Shown: positions 22,201 to 37,200, numbered from the stretch's first letter. The stretch: 64,000 nucleotides of DNA from Hypericum androsaemum (GCA_963995505.1 OZ023187.1:10565176-10629175); one strand, 5' to 3'. A program made the numbers and translations. Notes: generated by a model not told the origin, from the sequence alone.

Positions 22201-25200
22201 GGTAGGAAAAGGCAAGGAAAAGGAAAGAAAAGGCAAGAAAAGGCATGGAAAATGCATGAAAAGGCCCAAAGGCAAGAAAAGGCAAGATAAGGAAAGAAAA
22301 GGCTTGGAAAAGTAATGAAAAGGCAAGGAAAAGGCATGAAAAGGCAAGGAAAAGGAAAGGAAAAGGAAAGAAAAGCAAAAAATGGCATGGAAAAGGCATG
22401 AAAAGGCATGAAAAGGAAAGAAAAGGCAAGGAAATGGAAAGAAAAGGCAAGGAAAAGTTAAGGAAAAGACAAGATAAGGAAAGAAAAGGCTTGGAAAAGG
22501 CAAGAAAATATAAGAAAAGGTAAGATAAGGCAAGAAAAGGTAAGAAAAGGAAAGAAAAGGAAAGTTAAGGGAAGATAAGGGAAGAAAAGGCAAGAAAAGG
22601 CAAGATAAGGCAATAAAAGGCAAGATAAGGCAAGAAAAGGGAAGGAAAGGCAATAAAAGGAAACAAAATGAAAGATAAGGCAAGAAAATGAAACATGACA
22701 TAAGATAAGGCAAGAAAAGGAAAGAAAAGGCAAGGAAAAGGTAAGATAAGGCAAGAAAATGCAAGAAAAAGAAAGAATTGGTTCGGAAAAGGCAAGAAAA
22801 GGCAAGGAAAAGGCACAAAAAGGCAAGAAATGGAAAGAAAAGGCAAGAAAATGAAAGAAAAGGCAAGAAAAGGTAAGAAAAGGAAAGAAAAGGAAAGATA
22901 ATGCAAGATAAGGCAGGAAACGACAAGATCAGGCTGGAAAAGGCAAGGAAAAGGCAAGAAAAGGTAAGAAAAGGCAAGGAAAAGGCAAGAAAAGGAAAGA
23001 AATGGCAAGAAAAAGCAAGGAAAAGGAATGAAAAGGCAAAAAAAGGAAAGATAAGGCAGCAAAAGGCAAGGAAAAGGAATGAAAAGACAAGAAAAGGCAA
23101 GATAAGGTAAGATTAGGCAAGAAAAGGAAAGAAAAGGCAAGGAAAAGGCATGATAAGGCATGACAAGGCAAGATAAGGCATGAAAAGGGAAGGAAGGACA
23201 AGAAAAGGATAGAAAAGGAAAGATGAGGTAAGAAAAAGCAAGATAAGACAAGAAAAGGGAAGAAAAGGAAAGGAAAAGGCAAGAAAAGGTAAGATGAGGT
23301 AAGAAAAGGCAAGATAACGCAAGAAAAGGTAAGAAAAGGCAAGGAAAAGGCAAGAAAAGGGAAGAAAAGTTAGAAAAGATAAGATAAGGCAAGATAAGGC
23401 AAGAACAGGCAAGAAAAGGCAAGAAAAGGAAAGAAATGGAAAGAAATGGAAAGATAAGGCAAGAAAAGACATGAAAAGGCAAGAAAGGGCAAGAAAATGT
23501 AAGAAAAGGCAAGATAAGGCAAGAAAAGTTATGAAAAGGAAAGATAAGGAAAGATAAGGCAAGATATGGCAACAAAAGGCAAGATAAGGCAAGAAAAGGC
23601 TAGGAAAAGGAAAGAAAATGCAAGAAAAGGAAAGATAAAGCAAGAAAAGGCTAGGAAAAGGAAAGAAAAGATAAGAAAAGGAAAGAAAAGGCAGGAAAAG
23701 GCAAGATAACGCGAGAAAAGGAAAGGACTTGCAAGGAAAAGGTAAGATAAGGAAAGAAAAGGCATGGAAAAGGCATGAAAAGGCAAGGAAAAGGTAAGAA
23801 AAGGTAAGAAAATGCAAGATAAGGCAAGAAAATGAAAGAAAATGAAAGGAAAAGGAAAGGCAAGGAAATGGAAAGAAAAGGCAAGGAAAAGTTAAGAAAA
23901 GGCAAGGAAATGGAAAGAAAAGGCAAGGAAAGGCATGGAAAAGGCATGAAAAGGCATGAAAAGGAAAGAAAAGGCAAGGAAATGGAAAGAAAAGGCAAGG
24001 AAAAGTTAAGGAAAAGACAAGATAAGGAAAGAAAAGGCTTGGAAAAGGCAAGAAAATATAAGAAAAGGTAAGATAAGGCAAGAAAAGGTAAGAAAAGGAA
24101 AGAAAAGGAAAGTTAAGGGAAGATAAGGGAAGAAAAGGCAAGAAAAGGCAAGATAAGGCAATAAAAGGCAAGATAAGGCAAGAAAAGGGAAGGAAAGGCA
24201 ATAAAAAGAAAGAAAATGAAAGATAAGGCAAGAAAATGAAACATGACATAAGATAAGGCAAGAAAAGGAAAGAAAAGGCAAGGAAAAGGTAAGATAAGGC
24301 AAGAAAATGCAAGAAAAAGAAAGAATTGGTTCGGAAAAGGCAAGAAAAGGCAAGGAAAAGGCACAAAAAGGCAAGAAATGGAAAGAAAAGGCAAGAAAAT
24401 GAAAGAAAAGGCGAGAAAAGGTAAGAAAAGGAAAGAAAAGGAAAGATAATGCAAGATAAGGCAGGAAACGACAAGATCAGGCTGGAAAAGGCAAGGAAAA
24501 GGCAAGAAAAGGTAAGAAAAGGCAAGGAAAAGGCAAGAAAAGGCAAGAAAAGGAAAGAAATGGCAATAAAAAGCAAGGAAAAGGAATGAAAAGGCAAGAA
24601 AAGGAAAGATAAGGCAGGAAAAGGCAAGGAAAAGGAATGAAAAGACAAGAAAAGGCAAGATAAGGTAAGATTAGGCAAGAAAAGGAAAGAAAAGGCAAGG
24701 AAAAGGCATGATAAGGCATGACAAGGCAAGATAAGGCATGAAAAGGGAAGGAAGGACAAGAAAAGGATAGAAAAGGAAAGATGAGGTAAGAAAAAGAAAG
24801 ATAAGACAAGAAAAGGGAAGAAAAGGAAAGGAAAAGGCAAGAAAAGGTAAGGAAAAGGTAAGATGAGGTAAGAAAAGGCAAGATAACGCAAGAAAAGGTA
24901 AGAAAAGGCAAGGAAAAGGCAAGAAAAGGGAAGAAAAGGAAGAAAAGATAAGATAAGGCAAGATAAGGCAAGAAAAGGCAAGAACAGGCAAGAAAAGGCA
25001 AGAAAAGGAAAGAAATGGAAAGAAATGGAAAGATAAGGCAAGAAAAGACATGAAAAGGCAAGAAAGGGCAAGAAAATGTAAGAAAAGGCAAGATAAGGCA
25101 AGAAAAGTTATGAAAAGGAAAGATAAGGCAAGATATGGCAACAAAAGGCAAGATAAGGCAAGAAAAGGCTAGGAAAAGGAAAGAAAATGCAAGAAAACGA

Positions 25201-28200
25201 AAGATAAAGCAAGAAAAGGCTAGGAAAAGGAAAGAAAAGATAAGAAAAGGAAAGAAAAGGCAGGAAAAGGCAAGATAACACGAGAAAAGGAAAGGACTTG
25301 CAAGGAAAATGTAAGATAAGGAAAGAAAAGGCATGGAAAAGGCATGAAAAGGCAAGGAAAAGGTAAGAAAAGGTAAGAAAATGCAAGATAAGGCAAGAAA
25401 ATGAAAGAAAATGAAAGGAAAAGGAAAGAAAAAGAAATATAAGGCAAGAAAAGGCAAAAAAAGAAAAGAAAAGAAAAGGAAAGATAAGGCAAGAAAAGGC
25501 AAGATAATGTAAGAAGAAGAAAGAAAAGTCATGGAAAAGGTAAGATAAGGCAATAAATGGCAAGGAAAATTCACGAAAAGGCATGAAAAGGAAGGAAAAG
25601 GCAAGAAAAGGTGAGATAAGGGAAGAAAATGAAAGAAAAGGCAATAAAAGGCGAGATAAGGCAAGAAAAGGCAAGAAAAGGAAAGGAAAAGGAAAGAAAG
25701 GGCAAGAAAAGGCATGGAAAAGGCATGAAAAAGGAAAGAAAAGGCATGAAAAGGAAAGAATAGGCAAGGAAATGGAAAGAAAAGGCAAGATAAGGTGAGA
25801 AAAGGCAAGGAAAAGGCAAGGAAAAGGCAAGAAAAGGCATGATAAGGAAAGAAAAGGCTTGGAAAAGGAATGAAAAGGCAAGGAAAAGGTAGGAAAAGGC
25901 AAGGAAAAGGAAAGAAAAGGCAAGAAAAGGCATGGAAAATGCATGAAAAGGCCCAAAGGCAAGAAAAGGCAAGATAAGGAAAGAAAAGGCTTGGAAAAGT
26001 AATGAAAAGGCAAGGAAAAGGCATGAAAAGGCAAGGAAAAGGAAAGGAAAAGGAAAGAAAAGCAAAAAATGGCATGGAAAAGGCATGAAAAGGCATGAAA
26101 AGGAAAGAAAAGGCAAGGAAATGTAAAGAAAAGGCAAGGAAAAGTTAAGGAAAAGACAAGATAAGGAAAGAAAAGGCTTGGAAAAGGCAAGAAAATATAA
26201 GAAAAGGTAAGATAAGGCAAGAAAAGGTAAGAAAAGGAAAGAAAAGGAAAGTTAAGGGAAGATAAGGGAAGAAAAGGCAAGAAAAGGCAAGATAAGGCAA
26301 TAAAAGGCAAGATAAGGCAAGAAAAGGGAAGGAAAGGCAATAAAAGGAAAGAAAATGAAAGATAAGGCAAGAAAATGAAACATGACATAAGATAAGGCAA
26401 GAAAAGGAAAGAAAAGGCAAGGAAAAGGTAAGATAAGGCAAGAAAATGCAAGAAAAAGAAAGAATTGGTTCGGAAAAGGTATGAAAAGGCAAGGAAAAGG
26501 CACAAAAAGGCAAGAAATGGAAAGAAAAGGCAATAAAATGAAAGAAAAGGCGAGAAAAGGTAAGAAAAGGAAAGAAAAGGAAAGATAATGCAAGATAAGG
26601 CAGGAAACGACAAGATCAGGCTGGAAAAGGCAAGGAAAAGGCAAGAAAAGGTAAGAAAAGGCAAGGAAAAGGCAAGAAAAGGCAAGAAAAGGAAAGAAAT
26701 GGCAAGAAAAAGCAAGGAAAAGGAATGAAAAGGCAAGAAAAGGAAAGATAAGGCAGCAAATGGCAAGGAAAAGGAATGAAAAGACAAGAAAAGGCAAGAT
26801 AAGGTAAGATTAGGCAAGAAAAGGAAAGAAAAGGCAAGGAAAAGGCATGATAAGGCATGATAAGGCATGACAAGGCAAGATAAGGCATGAAAAGGGAAGG
26901 AAGGACAAGAAAAGGATAGAAAAGGAAAGATGAGGTAAGAAAAAGCAAGATAAGACAAGAAAAGGGAAGAAAAGGAAAGGAAAAGGCAAGAAAAGGTAAG
27001 ATGAGGTAAGAAAAGGCAAGATAACGCAAGAAAAGGTAAGAAAAGGCAAGGAAAAGGCAAGAAAAGGGAAGAAAAGGATGAAAAGATAAGATAAGGCAAG
27101 ATAAGGCAAGAAAAGGCAAGAAAAGGAAAGAAATGGAAAGAAATGGAATGATAAGGCAAGAAAAGACATGAAAAGGCAAGAAAGGGCAAGAAAATGTAAG
27201 AAAAGGCAAGATAAGGCAAGAAAAGTTATGAAAAGGAAAGATAAGGAAAGATAAGGCAAGATATGGCAACAAAAGGCAAGATAAGGCAAGAAAAGGCTAG
27301 GAAAAGGAAAGAAAATGCAAGAAAAGGAAAGATAAAAGCAAGAAAAGGCTAGGAAAAGGAAAGAAAAGATAAGAAAAGGAAAGAAAAGGCAGGAAAAGGC
27401 AAGATAACGCGAGAAAAGGAAAGGACTTGCAAGGAAAAGGTAAGATAAGGAAAGAAAAGGCATGGAAAAGGCATGAAAAGGCAAGGAAAAGGTAAGAAAA
27501 GGTAAGAAAATGCAAGATAAGGCAAGAAAATGAAAGAAAATGAAAGGAAAAGGAAAGAAAAAGAAATATAAGGCAAGAAAAGGCAAAAAAAGAAAAGAAA
27601 AGAAAAGGAAAGATAAGGCAAGAAAAGGCAAGATAATGTAAGAAGAAGAAAGAAAAGTCATGGAAAAGGTAAGATAAGGCAATAAATGGCAAGGAAAATT
27701 CACGAAAAGGCATGAAAAGGAAGGAAAAGGCAAGAAAAGGTGAGATAAGGGAAGAAAATGAAAGAAAAGGCAATAAAAGGCGAGATAAGGCAAGAAAAGG
27801 CAAGAAAAGGCAAGGAAAAGGAAAGAAAAGGCAAGAAAAGGCATGGAAAAGGCATGAAAAAGGAAAGAAAAGGCATGAAAAGGAAAGAATAGGCAAGGAA
27901 ATGGAAAGAAAAGGCAAGATAAGGTGAGAAAAGGCAAGGAAAAGGCAAGGAAAAGGCAAGAAAAGGCATGATAAGGAAAGAAAAGGCTTGGAAAAGGAAT
28001 GAAAAGGCAAGGAAAAGGTAGGAAAAGGCAAGGAAAAGGAAAGAAAAGGCAAGAAAAAGCATGGAAAATGCATGAAAAGGCCCAAAGGCAAGAAAAGGCA
28101 AGATAAGGAAAGAAAAGGCTTGGAAAAGTAATGAAAAGGCAAGGAAAAGGCATGAAAAGGCAAGGAAAAGGAAAGAAAAGCAAAAAATGGCATGGAAAAG

Positions 28201-31200
28201 GCATGAAAAGGCATGAAAAGGAAAGAAAAGGCAAGGAAATGGAAAGAAAAGGCAAGGAAAAGTTAAGGAAAAGACAAGATAAGGAAAGAAAAGGCTTGGA
28301 AAAGGCAAGAAAATATAAGAAAAGGTAAGATAAGGCAAGAAAAGGTAAGAAAAGGAAAGAAAAGGAAAGTTAAGGGAAGATAAGGGAAGAAAAGGCAAGA
28401 AAAGGCAAGATAAGGCAATAAAAGGCAAGATAAGGCAAGAAAAGGGAAGGAAAGGCAATAAAAGGAAACAAAATGAAAGATAAGGCAAGAAAATGAAACA
28501 TGACATAAGATAAGGCAAGAAAAGGAAAGAAAAGGCAAGGAAAAGGTAAGATAAGGCAAGAAAATGCAAGAAAAAGAAAGAATTGGTTCGGAAAAGGCAA
28601 GAAAAGGCAAGGAAAAGGCACAAAAAGGCAAGAAATGGAAAGAAAAGGCAAGAAAATGAAAGAAAAGGCGAGAAAAGGTAAGAAAAGGAAAGAAAAGGAA
28701 AGATAATGCAAGATAAGGCAGGAAACGACAAGATCAGGCTGGAAAAGGCAAGGAAAAGGCAAGAAAAGGTAAGAAAAGGCAAGGAAAAGGCAAGAAAAGG
28801 TAAGAAATGGCAAGAAAAAGCAAGGAAAAGGAATGAAAAGGCAAAAAAAGGAAAGATAAGGCAGCAAAAGGCAAGGAAAAGGAATGAAAAGACAAGAAAA
28901 GGCAAGATAAGGTAAGATTAGGCAAGAAAAGGAAAGAAAAGGCAAGGAAAAGGCATGATAAGGCATGATAAGGCATGACAAGGCAAGATAAGGCATGAAA
29001 AGGGAAGGAAGGACAAGAAAAGGATAGAAAAGGAAAGATGAGGTAAGAAAAAGCAAGATAAGACAAGAAAAGGGAAGAGAAGGAAAGGAAAAGGCAAGAA
29101 AAGGTAAGATGAGGTAAGAAAAGGCAAGATAACGCAAGAAAAGGTAAGAAAAGGCAAGGAAAAGGCAAGAAAAGGGAAGAAAAGTTAGAAAAGATAAGAT
29201 AAGGCAAGATAAGGCAAGAAAAGGCAAGAAAAGGAAAGAAATGGAAAGAAATGGAATGATAAGGCAAGAAAAGACATGAAAAGGCAAGAAAGGGCAAGAA
29301 AATGTAAGAAAAGGCAAGATAAGGCAAGAAAAGTTATGAAATGGAAAGATAAGGAAAGATAAGGCAAGATATGGCAACAAAAGGCAAGATAAGGCAAGAA
29401 AAGGCTAGGAAAAGGAAAGAAAATGCAAGAAAAGGAAAGATAAAAGCAAGAAAAGGCTAGGAAAAGGAAAGAAAAGATAAGAAAAGGAAAGAAAAGGCAG
29501 GAAAAGGCAAGATAACGCGAGAAAAGGAAAGGACTTGCAAGGAAAAGGTAAGATAAGGAAAGAAAAGGCATGGAAAAGGCATGAAAAGGCAAGGAAAAGG
29601 TAAGAAAAGGTAAGAAAATGCAAGATAAGGCAAGAAAATGAAAGAAAATGAAAGGAAAAGGAAAGAAAAAGAAATATAAGGCAAGAAAAGGCAAAAAAAG
29701 AAAAGAAAAGAAAAGGAAAGATAAGGCAAGAAAAGGCAAGATAATGTAAGAAGAAGAAAGAAAAGTCATGGAAAAGGTAAGATAAGGCAATAAATGGCAA
29801 GGAAAATTCACGAAAAGGCATGAAAAGGAAGGAAAAGGCAAGAAAAGGTGAGATAAGGGAAGAAAATGAAAGAAAAGGCAATAAAAGGCGAGATAAGGCA
29901 AGAAAAGGCAAGAAAAGGCAAGGAAAAGGAAAGAAAAGGCAAGAAAAGGCATGGAAAAGGCATGAAAAAGGAAAGAAAAGGCATGAAAAGGAAAGAATAG
30001 GCAAGGAAATGGAAAGAAAAGGCAAGATAAGGTGAGAAAAGGCAAGGAAAAGGCAAGGAAAAGGCAAGAAAAGGCATGATAAGGAAAGAAAAGGCTTGGA
30101 AAAGGAATGAAAAGGCAAGGAAAAGGTAGGAAAAGGCAAGGAAAAGGAAAGAAAAGGCAAGAAAAAGCATGGAAAATGCATGAAAAGGCCCAAAGGCAAG
30201 AAAAGGCAAGATAAGGAAAGAAAAGGCTTGGAAAAGTAATGAAAAGGCAAGGAAAAGGCATGAAAAGGCAAGGAAAAGGAAAGAAAAGCAAAAAATGGCA
30301 TGGAAAAGGCATGAAAAGGCATGAAAAGGAAAGAAAAGGCAAGGAAATGGAAAGAAAAGGCAAGGAAAAGTTAAGGAAAAGACAAGATAAGGAAAGAAAA
30401 GGCTTGGAAAAGGCAAGAAAATATAAGAAAAGGTAAGATAAGGCAAGAAAAGGTAAGAAAAGGAAAGAAAAGGAAAGTTAAGGGAAGATAAGGGAAGAAA
30501 AGGCAAGAAAAGGCAAGATAAGGCAATAAAAGGCAAGATAAGGCAAGAAAAGGGAAGGAAAGGCAATAAAAGGAAACAAAATGAAAGATAAGGCAAGAAA
30601 ATGAAACATGACATAAGATAAGGCAAGAAAAGGAAAGAAAAGGCAAGGAAAAGGTAAGATAAGGCAAGAAAATGCAAGAAAAAGAAAGAATTGGTTCGGA
30701 AAAGGCAAGAAAAGGCAAGGAAAAGGCACAAAAAGGCAAGAAATGGAAAGAAAAGGCAAGAAAATGAAAGAAAAGGCGAGAAAAGGTAAGAAAAGGAAAG
30801 AAAAGGAAAGATAATGCAAGATAAGGCAGGAAACGACAAGATCAGGCTGGAAAAGGCAAGGAAAAGGCAAGAAAAGGTAAGAAAAGGCAAGGAAAAGGCA
30901 AGAAAAGGAAAGAAATGGCAAGAAAAAGCAAGGAAAAGGAATGAAAAGGCAAAAAAAGGAAAGATAAGGCAGCAAAAGGCAAGGAAAAGGAATGAAAAGA
31001 CAAGAAAAGGCAAGATAAGGTAAGATTAGGCAAGAAAAGGAAAGAAAAGGCAAGGAAAAGGCATGATAAGGCATGACAAGGCAAGATAAGGCATGAAAAG
31101 GGAAGGAAGGACAAGAAAAGGATAGAAAAGGAAAGATGAGGTAAGAAAAAGCAAGATAAGACAAGAAAAGGGAAGAAAAGGAAAGGAAAAGGCAAGAAAA

Positions 31201-34200
31201 GGTAAGATGAGGTAAGAAAAGGCAAGATAACGCAAGAAAAGGTAAGAAAAGGCAAGGAAAAGGCAAGAAAAGGGAAGAAAAGTTAGAAAAGATAAGATAA
31301 GGCAAGATAAGGCAAGAACAGGCAAGAAAAGGCAAGAAAAGGAAAGAAATGGAAAGAAATGGAAAGATAAGGCAAGAAAAGACATGAAAAGGCAAGAAAG
31401 GGCAAGAAAATGTAAGAAAAGGCAAGATAAGGCAAGAAAAGTTATGAAAAGGAAAGATAAGGAAAGATAAGGCAAGATATGGCAACAAAAGGCAAGATAA
31501 GGCAAGAAAAGGCTAGGAAAAGGAAAGAAAATGCAAGAAAAGGAAAGATAAAAGCAAGAAAAGGCTAGGAAAAGGAAAGAAAAGATAAGAAAAGGAAAGA
31601 AAAGGCAGGAAAAGGCAAGATAACGCGAGAAAAGGAAAGGACTTGCAAGGAAAAGGTAAGATAAGGAAAGAAAAGGCATGGAAAAGGCATGAAAAGGCAA
31701 GGAAAAGGTAAGAAAAGGTAAGAAAATGCAAGATAAGGCAAGAAAATGAAAGAAAATGAAAGGAAAAGGAAAGAAAAAGAAATATAAGGCAAGAAAAGGC
31801 AAAAAAAGAAAAGAAAAGAAAAGGAAAGATAAGGCAAGAAAAGGCAAGATAATGTAAGAAGAAGAAAGAAAAGTCATGGAAAAGGTAAGATAAGGCAATA
31901 AATGGCAAGGAAAATTCACGAAAAGGCATGAAAAGGAAGGAAAAGGCAAGAAAAGGTGAGATAAGGGAAGAAAATGAAAGAAAAGGCAATAAAAGGCGAG
32001 ATAAGGCAAGAAAAGGCAAGAAAAGGCAAGGAAAAGGAAAGAAAAGGCAAGAAAAGGCATGGAAAAGGCATGAAAAAGGAAAGAAAAGGCATGAAAAGGA
32101 AAGAATAGGCAAGGAAATGGAAAGAAAAGGCAAGATAAGGTGAGAAAAGGCAAGGAAAAGGCAAGGAAAAGGCAAGAAAAGGCATGATAAGGAAAGAAAA
32201 GGCTTGGAAAAGGAATGAAAAGGCAAGGAAAAGGTAGGAAAAGGCAAGGAAAAGGAAAGAAAAGGCAAGAAAAAGCATGGAAAATGCATGAAAAGGCCCA
32301 AAGGCAAGAAAAGGCAAGATAAGGAAAGAAAAGGCTTGGAAAAGTAATGAAAAGGCAAGGAAAAGGCATGAAAAGGCAAGGAAAAGGAAAGAAAAGCAAA
32401 AAATGGCATGGAAAAGGCATGAAAAGGAAAGAAAAGGCAAGGAAATGGAAAGAAAAGGCAAGGAAAAGTTAAGGAAAAGACAAGATAAGGAAAGAAAAGG
32501 CTTGGAAAAGGCAAGAAAATATAAGAAAAGGTAAGATAAGGCAAGAAAAGGTAAGAAAAGGAAAGAAAAGGAAAGTTAAGGGAAGATAAGGGAAGAAAAG
32601 GCAAGAAAAGGCAAGAAAAGGCAATAAAAGGCAAGATAAGGCAAGAAAAGGGAAGGAAAGGCAATAAAAGGAAACAAAATGAAAGATAAGGCAAGAAAAT
32701 GAAACATGACATAAGATAAGGCAAGAAAAGGAAAGAAAAGGCAAGGAAAAGGTAAGATAAGGCAAGAAAATGCAAGAAAAAGAAAGAATTGGTTCGGAAA
32801 AGGCAAGAAAAGGCAAGGAAAAGGCACAAAAAGGCAAGAAATGGAAAGAAAAGGCAAGAAAATGAAAGAAAAGGCAAGAAAAGGTAAGAAAAGGAAAGAA
32901 AAGGAAAGATAATGCAAGATAAGGCAGGAAACGACAAGATCAGGCTGGAAAAGGCAAGGAAAAGGCAAGAAAAGGTAAGAAAAGGCAAGGAAAAGGCAAG
33001 AAAAGGAAAGAAATGGCAAGAAAAAGCAAGGAAAAGGAATGAAAAGGCAAAAAAAGGAAAGATAAGGCAGCAAAAGGCAAGGAAAAGGAATGAAAAGACA
33101 AGAAAAGGCAAGATAAGGTAAGATTAGGCAAGAAAAGGAAAGAAAAGGCAAGGAAAAGGCATGATAAGGCATGACAAGGCAAGATAAGGCATGAAAAGGG
33201 AAGGAAGGACAAGAAAAGGATAGAAAAGGAAAGATGAGGTAAGAAAAAGCAAGATAAGACAAGAAAAGGGAAGAAAAGGAAAGGAAAAGGCAAGAAAAGG
33301 TAAGATGAGGTAAGAAAAGGCAAGATAACGCAAGAAAAGGTAAGAAAAGGCAAGGAAAAGGCAAGAAAAGGGAAGAAAAGTTAGAAAAGATAAGATAAGG
33401 CAAGATAAGGCAAGAACAGGCAAGAAAAGGCAAGAAAAGGAAAGAAATGGAAAGAAATGGAGAGATAAGGCAAGAAAAGACATGAAAAGGCAAGAAAGGG
33501 CAAGAAAATGTAAGAAAAGGCAAGATAAGGCAAGAAAAGTTATGAAAAGGAAAGATAAGGAAAGATAAGGCAAGATATGGCAACAAAAGGCAAGATAAGG
33601 CAAGAAAAGGCTAGGAAAAGGAAAGAAAATGCAAGAAAAGGAAAGATAAAAGCAAGAAAAGGCTAGGAAAAGGAAAGAAAAGATAAGAAAAGGAAAGAAA
33701 AGGCAGGAAAAGGCAAGATAACGCGAGAAAAGGAAAGGACTTGCAAGGAAAAGGTAAGATAAGGAAAGAAAAGGCATGGAAAAGGCATGAAAAGGCAAGG
33801 AAAAGGTAAGAAAAGGTAAGAAAATGCAAGATAAGGCAAGAAAATGAAAGAAAATGAAAGGAAAAGGAAAGAAAAAGAAATATAAGGCAAGAAAAGGCAA
33901 AAAAAGAAAAGAAAAGAAAAGGAAAGATAAGGCAAGAAAAGGCAAGATAATGTAAGAAGAAGAAAGAAAAGTCATGGAAAAGGTAAGATAAGGCAATAAA
34001 TGGCAAGGAAAATTCACGAAAAGGCATGAAAAGGAAGGAAAAGGCAAGAAAAGGTGAGATAAGGGAAGAAAATGAAAGAAAAGGCAATAAAAGGCGAGAT
34101 AAGGCAAGAAAAGGCAAGAAAAGGCAAGGAAAAGGAAAGAAAAGGCAAGAAAAGGCATGGAAAAGGCATGAAAAAGGAAAGAAAAGGCATGAAAAGGAAA

Positions 34201-37200
34201 GAATAGGCAAGGAAATGGAAAGAAAAGGCAAGATAATGTGAGAAAAGGCAAGGAAAAGGCAAGGAAAAGGCAAGAAAAGGCATGATAAGGAAAGAAAAGG
34301 CTTGGAAAAGGAATGAAAAGGCAAGGAAAAGGTAGGAAAAGGCAAGGAAAAGGAAAGAAAAGGCAAGAAAAGGCATGGAAAATGCATGAAAAGGCCCAAA
34401 GGCAAGAAAAGGCAAGATAAGGAAAGAAAAGGCTTGGAAAAGTAATGAAAAGGCAAGGAAAAGGCATGAAAAGGCAAGGAAAAGGAAAGAAAAGCAAAAA
34501 ATGGCATGGAAAAGGCATGAAAAGGCATGAAAAGGAAAGAAAAGGCAAGGAAATGGAAAGAAAAGGCAAGGAAAAGTTAAGGAAAAGACAAGATAAGGAA
34601 AGAAAAGGCTTGGAAAAGGCAAGAAAATATAAGAAAAGGTAAGATAAGGCAAGAAAAGGTATGAAAAGGAAAGAAAAGGAAAGTTAAGGGAAGATAAGGG
34701 AAGAAAAGGCAAGAAAAGGCAAGATAAGGCAATAAAAGGCAAGATAAGGCAAGAAAAGGGAAGGAAAGGCAATAAAAGGAAAGAAAATGAAAGATAAGGC
34801 AAGAAAATGAAACATGACATAAGATAAGGCAAGAACAGGAAAGAAAAGGCAAGGAAAAGGTAAGATAAGGCAAGAAAATGCAAGAAAAAGAAAGAATTGG
34901 TTCGGAAAAGGCAAGAAAAGGCAAGGAAAAGGCACTAAAAGGCAAGAAATGGAAAGAAAAGGCAAGAAAATGAAAGAAAAGGTAAGAAAAGGAAAGAAAA
35001 GGCAAGAAAAGGTAAGAAAAGGAAAGATAAGGCAGGAAAAGGCAAGGAAAAGGAATGAAAAGACAAGAAAAGGCAAGATAAGGTAAGAGTAGGCAAGAAA
35101 AGGAAAGAAAAGGCAAGGAAAAGGCATGATAAGGCATGATAAGGCATGACAAGGCAAGATAAGGCATGAAAAGGGAAGGAAGGACATGAAAAGGATAGAA
35201 AAGGAAAGATGAGGTAAGAAAAAGCAAGATAAGACAAGAAAATGGAAGAAAAGGAAAGGAAAAGGCAAGAAAAGGTAAGATGAGGTAAGAAAAGGCAAGA
35301 TAACGCAAGAAAAGGTAAGAAAAGGTAAGGAAAAGGCAAGAAAAGGGAAGAAAAGGAAGAAAAGATAAGATAAGGCAAGATAAGGCAAGAACAGGCAAGA
35401 AAAGGCAAGAAAAGGAAAGAAATGGAAAGAAATGGAAAGATAAGGCAAGAAAAGACATGAAAAGGCAAGAAAGGGCAAGAAAATGTAAGAAAAGGCAAGA
35501 TAAGGCAAGAAAAGTTATGAAAAGGAAAGATAAGGCAAGATATGGCAACAAAAGGCAAGATAAGGCAAGAAAAGGCTAGGAAAAGGAAAGAAAAGATAAG
35601 AAAAGGAAAGAAAAGGCAGGAAAAGGCAAGATAACGCGAGAAAAGGAAAGGACTTGCAAGGAAAAGGTAAGATAAGGAAAGAAAAGGCATGGAAAAGGCA
35701 TGAAAAGGCAAGTAAAAGGTAAGAAAAGGTAAGAAAATGCAAGATAAGGCAAGAAAATGAAAGAAAAGGAAAGAAAAAGAAATATAAGGCAAGAAAAGGC
35801 AAAAAAAGAAAAGAAAAGAATAGGAAAGATAAGGAAAGGTAAGGCAAGAAAAGGCAAGATAATGTAAGTAGAGGAAAGAAAAGTCATGGAAAAGGTAAGA
35901 TAAGGCAATAAATGGCAAGGAAAATTCATGAAAAGGCATGAAAAGGAAGGAAAAGGCAAGAAAAGGTGAGATAAGGGAAGAAAATGAAAGAAAAGGCAAT
36001 AAAAGGCGAGATAAGGCAAGAAAAGGCAAGAAAAGGCAAGGAAAAGGAAAGAAAAGGCAAGAAAAGGCATGGAAAAGGCATGAAAAAGGAAAGAAAAGGC
36101 ATGAAAAGGAAAGAATAGGCAAGGAAATGGAAAGAAAAGGCAAGATAAGGTGAGAAAAGGCAAGGAAAAGGCAAGGAAAAGGCAAGAAAAGGCATGATAA
36201 GGAAAGAAAAGGCTTGGAAAAGGAATGAAAAGGCAAGGAAAAGGTAGGAAAAGGCAAGGAAAAGGCAAGAAAAGGCATGAAAAGGCCCAAAGGCAAGATA
36301 AGGAAAGAAAAGGCTTGGAAAAGTAATGAAAAGGCAAGGAAAAGGCATGAAAAGGCAAGGGAAAGAAAAGGAAAAGGGAAGAAAAGCAAAAAATGGCATG
36401 GAAAAGGCATGAAAAGGCATGAAAAGGAAAGAAAAGGCAAGGAAAAGTTAAGGAAAAGACAAGATAAGGAAAGAAAAGGCTTGGAAAAGGCAAGAAAATA
36501 TAAGAAAAGGTAAGATAAGGCAAGAAAAGGTAAGAAAAGGAAAGAAAAGGAAAGTTAAGGGAAGATAAGGGAAGAAAAGGCAAGAAAAGGCAAGATAAGG
36601 CAATAAAAGGCAAGATAAGGCAAGAAAAGGGAAGGAAAGGCAATAAAAGGAAAGAAAATGAAAGATAAGGCAAGAAAATGAAACATGACATAAGATAAGG
36701 CAAGAAAAGGAAAGAAAAGGCAAGGAAAAGGTAAGATAAGGCAAGAAAATGCAAGAAAAAGAAAGAATTGGTTCGGAAAAGGCACTAAAAGGCAAGAAAT
36801 GGAAAGAAAAGGCAAGAAAATGAAAGAAAAGGTAAGAAAAGGAAAGAAAAGGCAAGAAAAGGTAAGAAAAGGCAAGATAAGGCAAGAAAAGGCAAGAAAA
36901 GGAAACAAAAGGAAAGATAATGCAAGATAAGGCAGGAAACGACAAGATCAGGCTGGAAAAGGCAAGGAAAACGCAAGAAAAGGTAAGAAAAGGCAAGGAA
37001 AAGGCAAGAAAAGGCAAGAGAAGGAAAGAAATGGCAAGAAAAAGCAAGGAAAAGGAATGAAAAGGCAAGAAAAAGAAAGATAAGGTAGGAAAAGGCAAGG
37101 AAAAGGAATGAAAAGATAAGAAAAGGCAAAATAAGGTAAGATTAGGCAAGAAAAGGAAAGAAAAGGCAAGGAAAAGGCATGATAAGGCATGACAAGGCAA

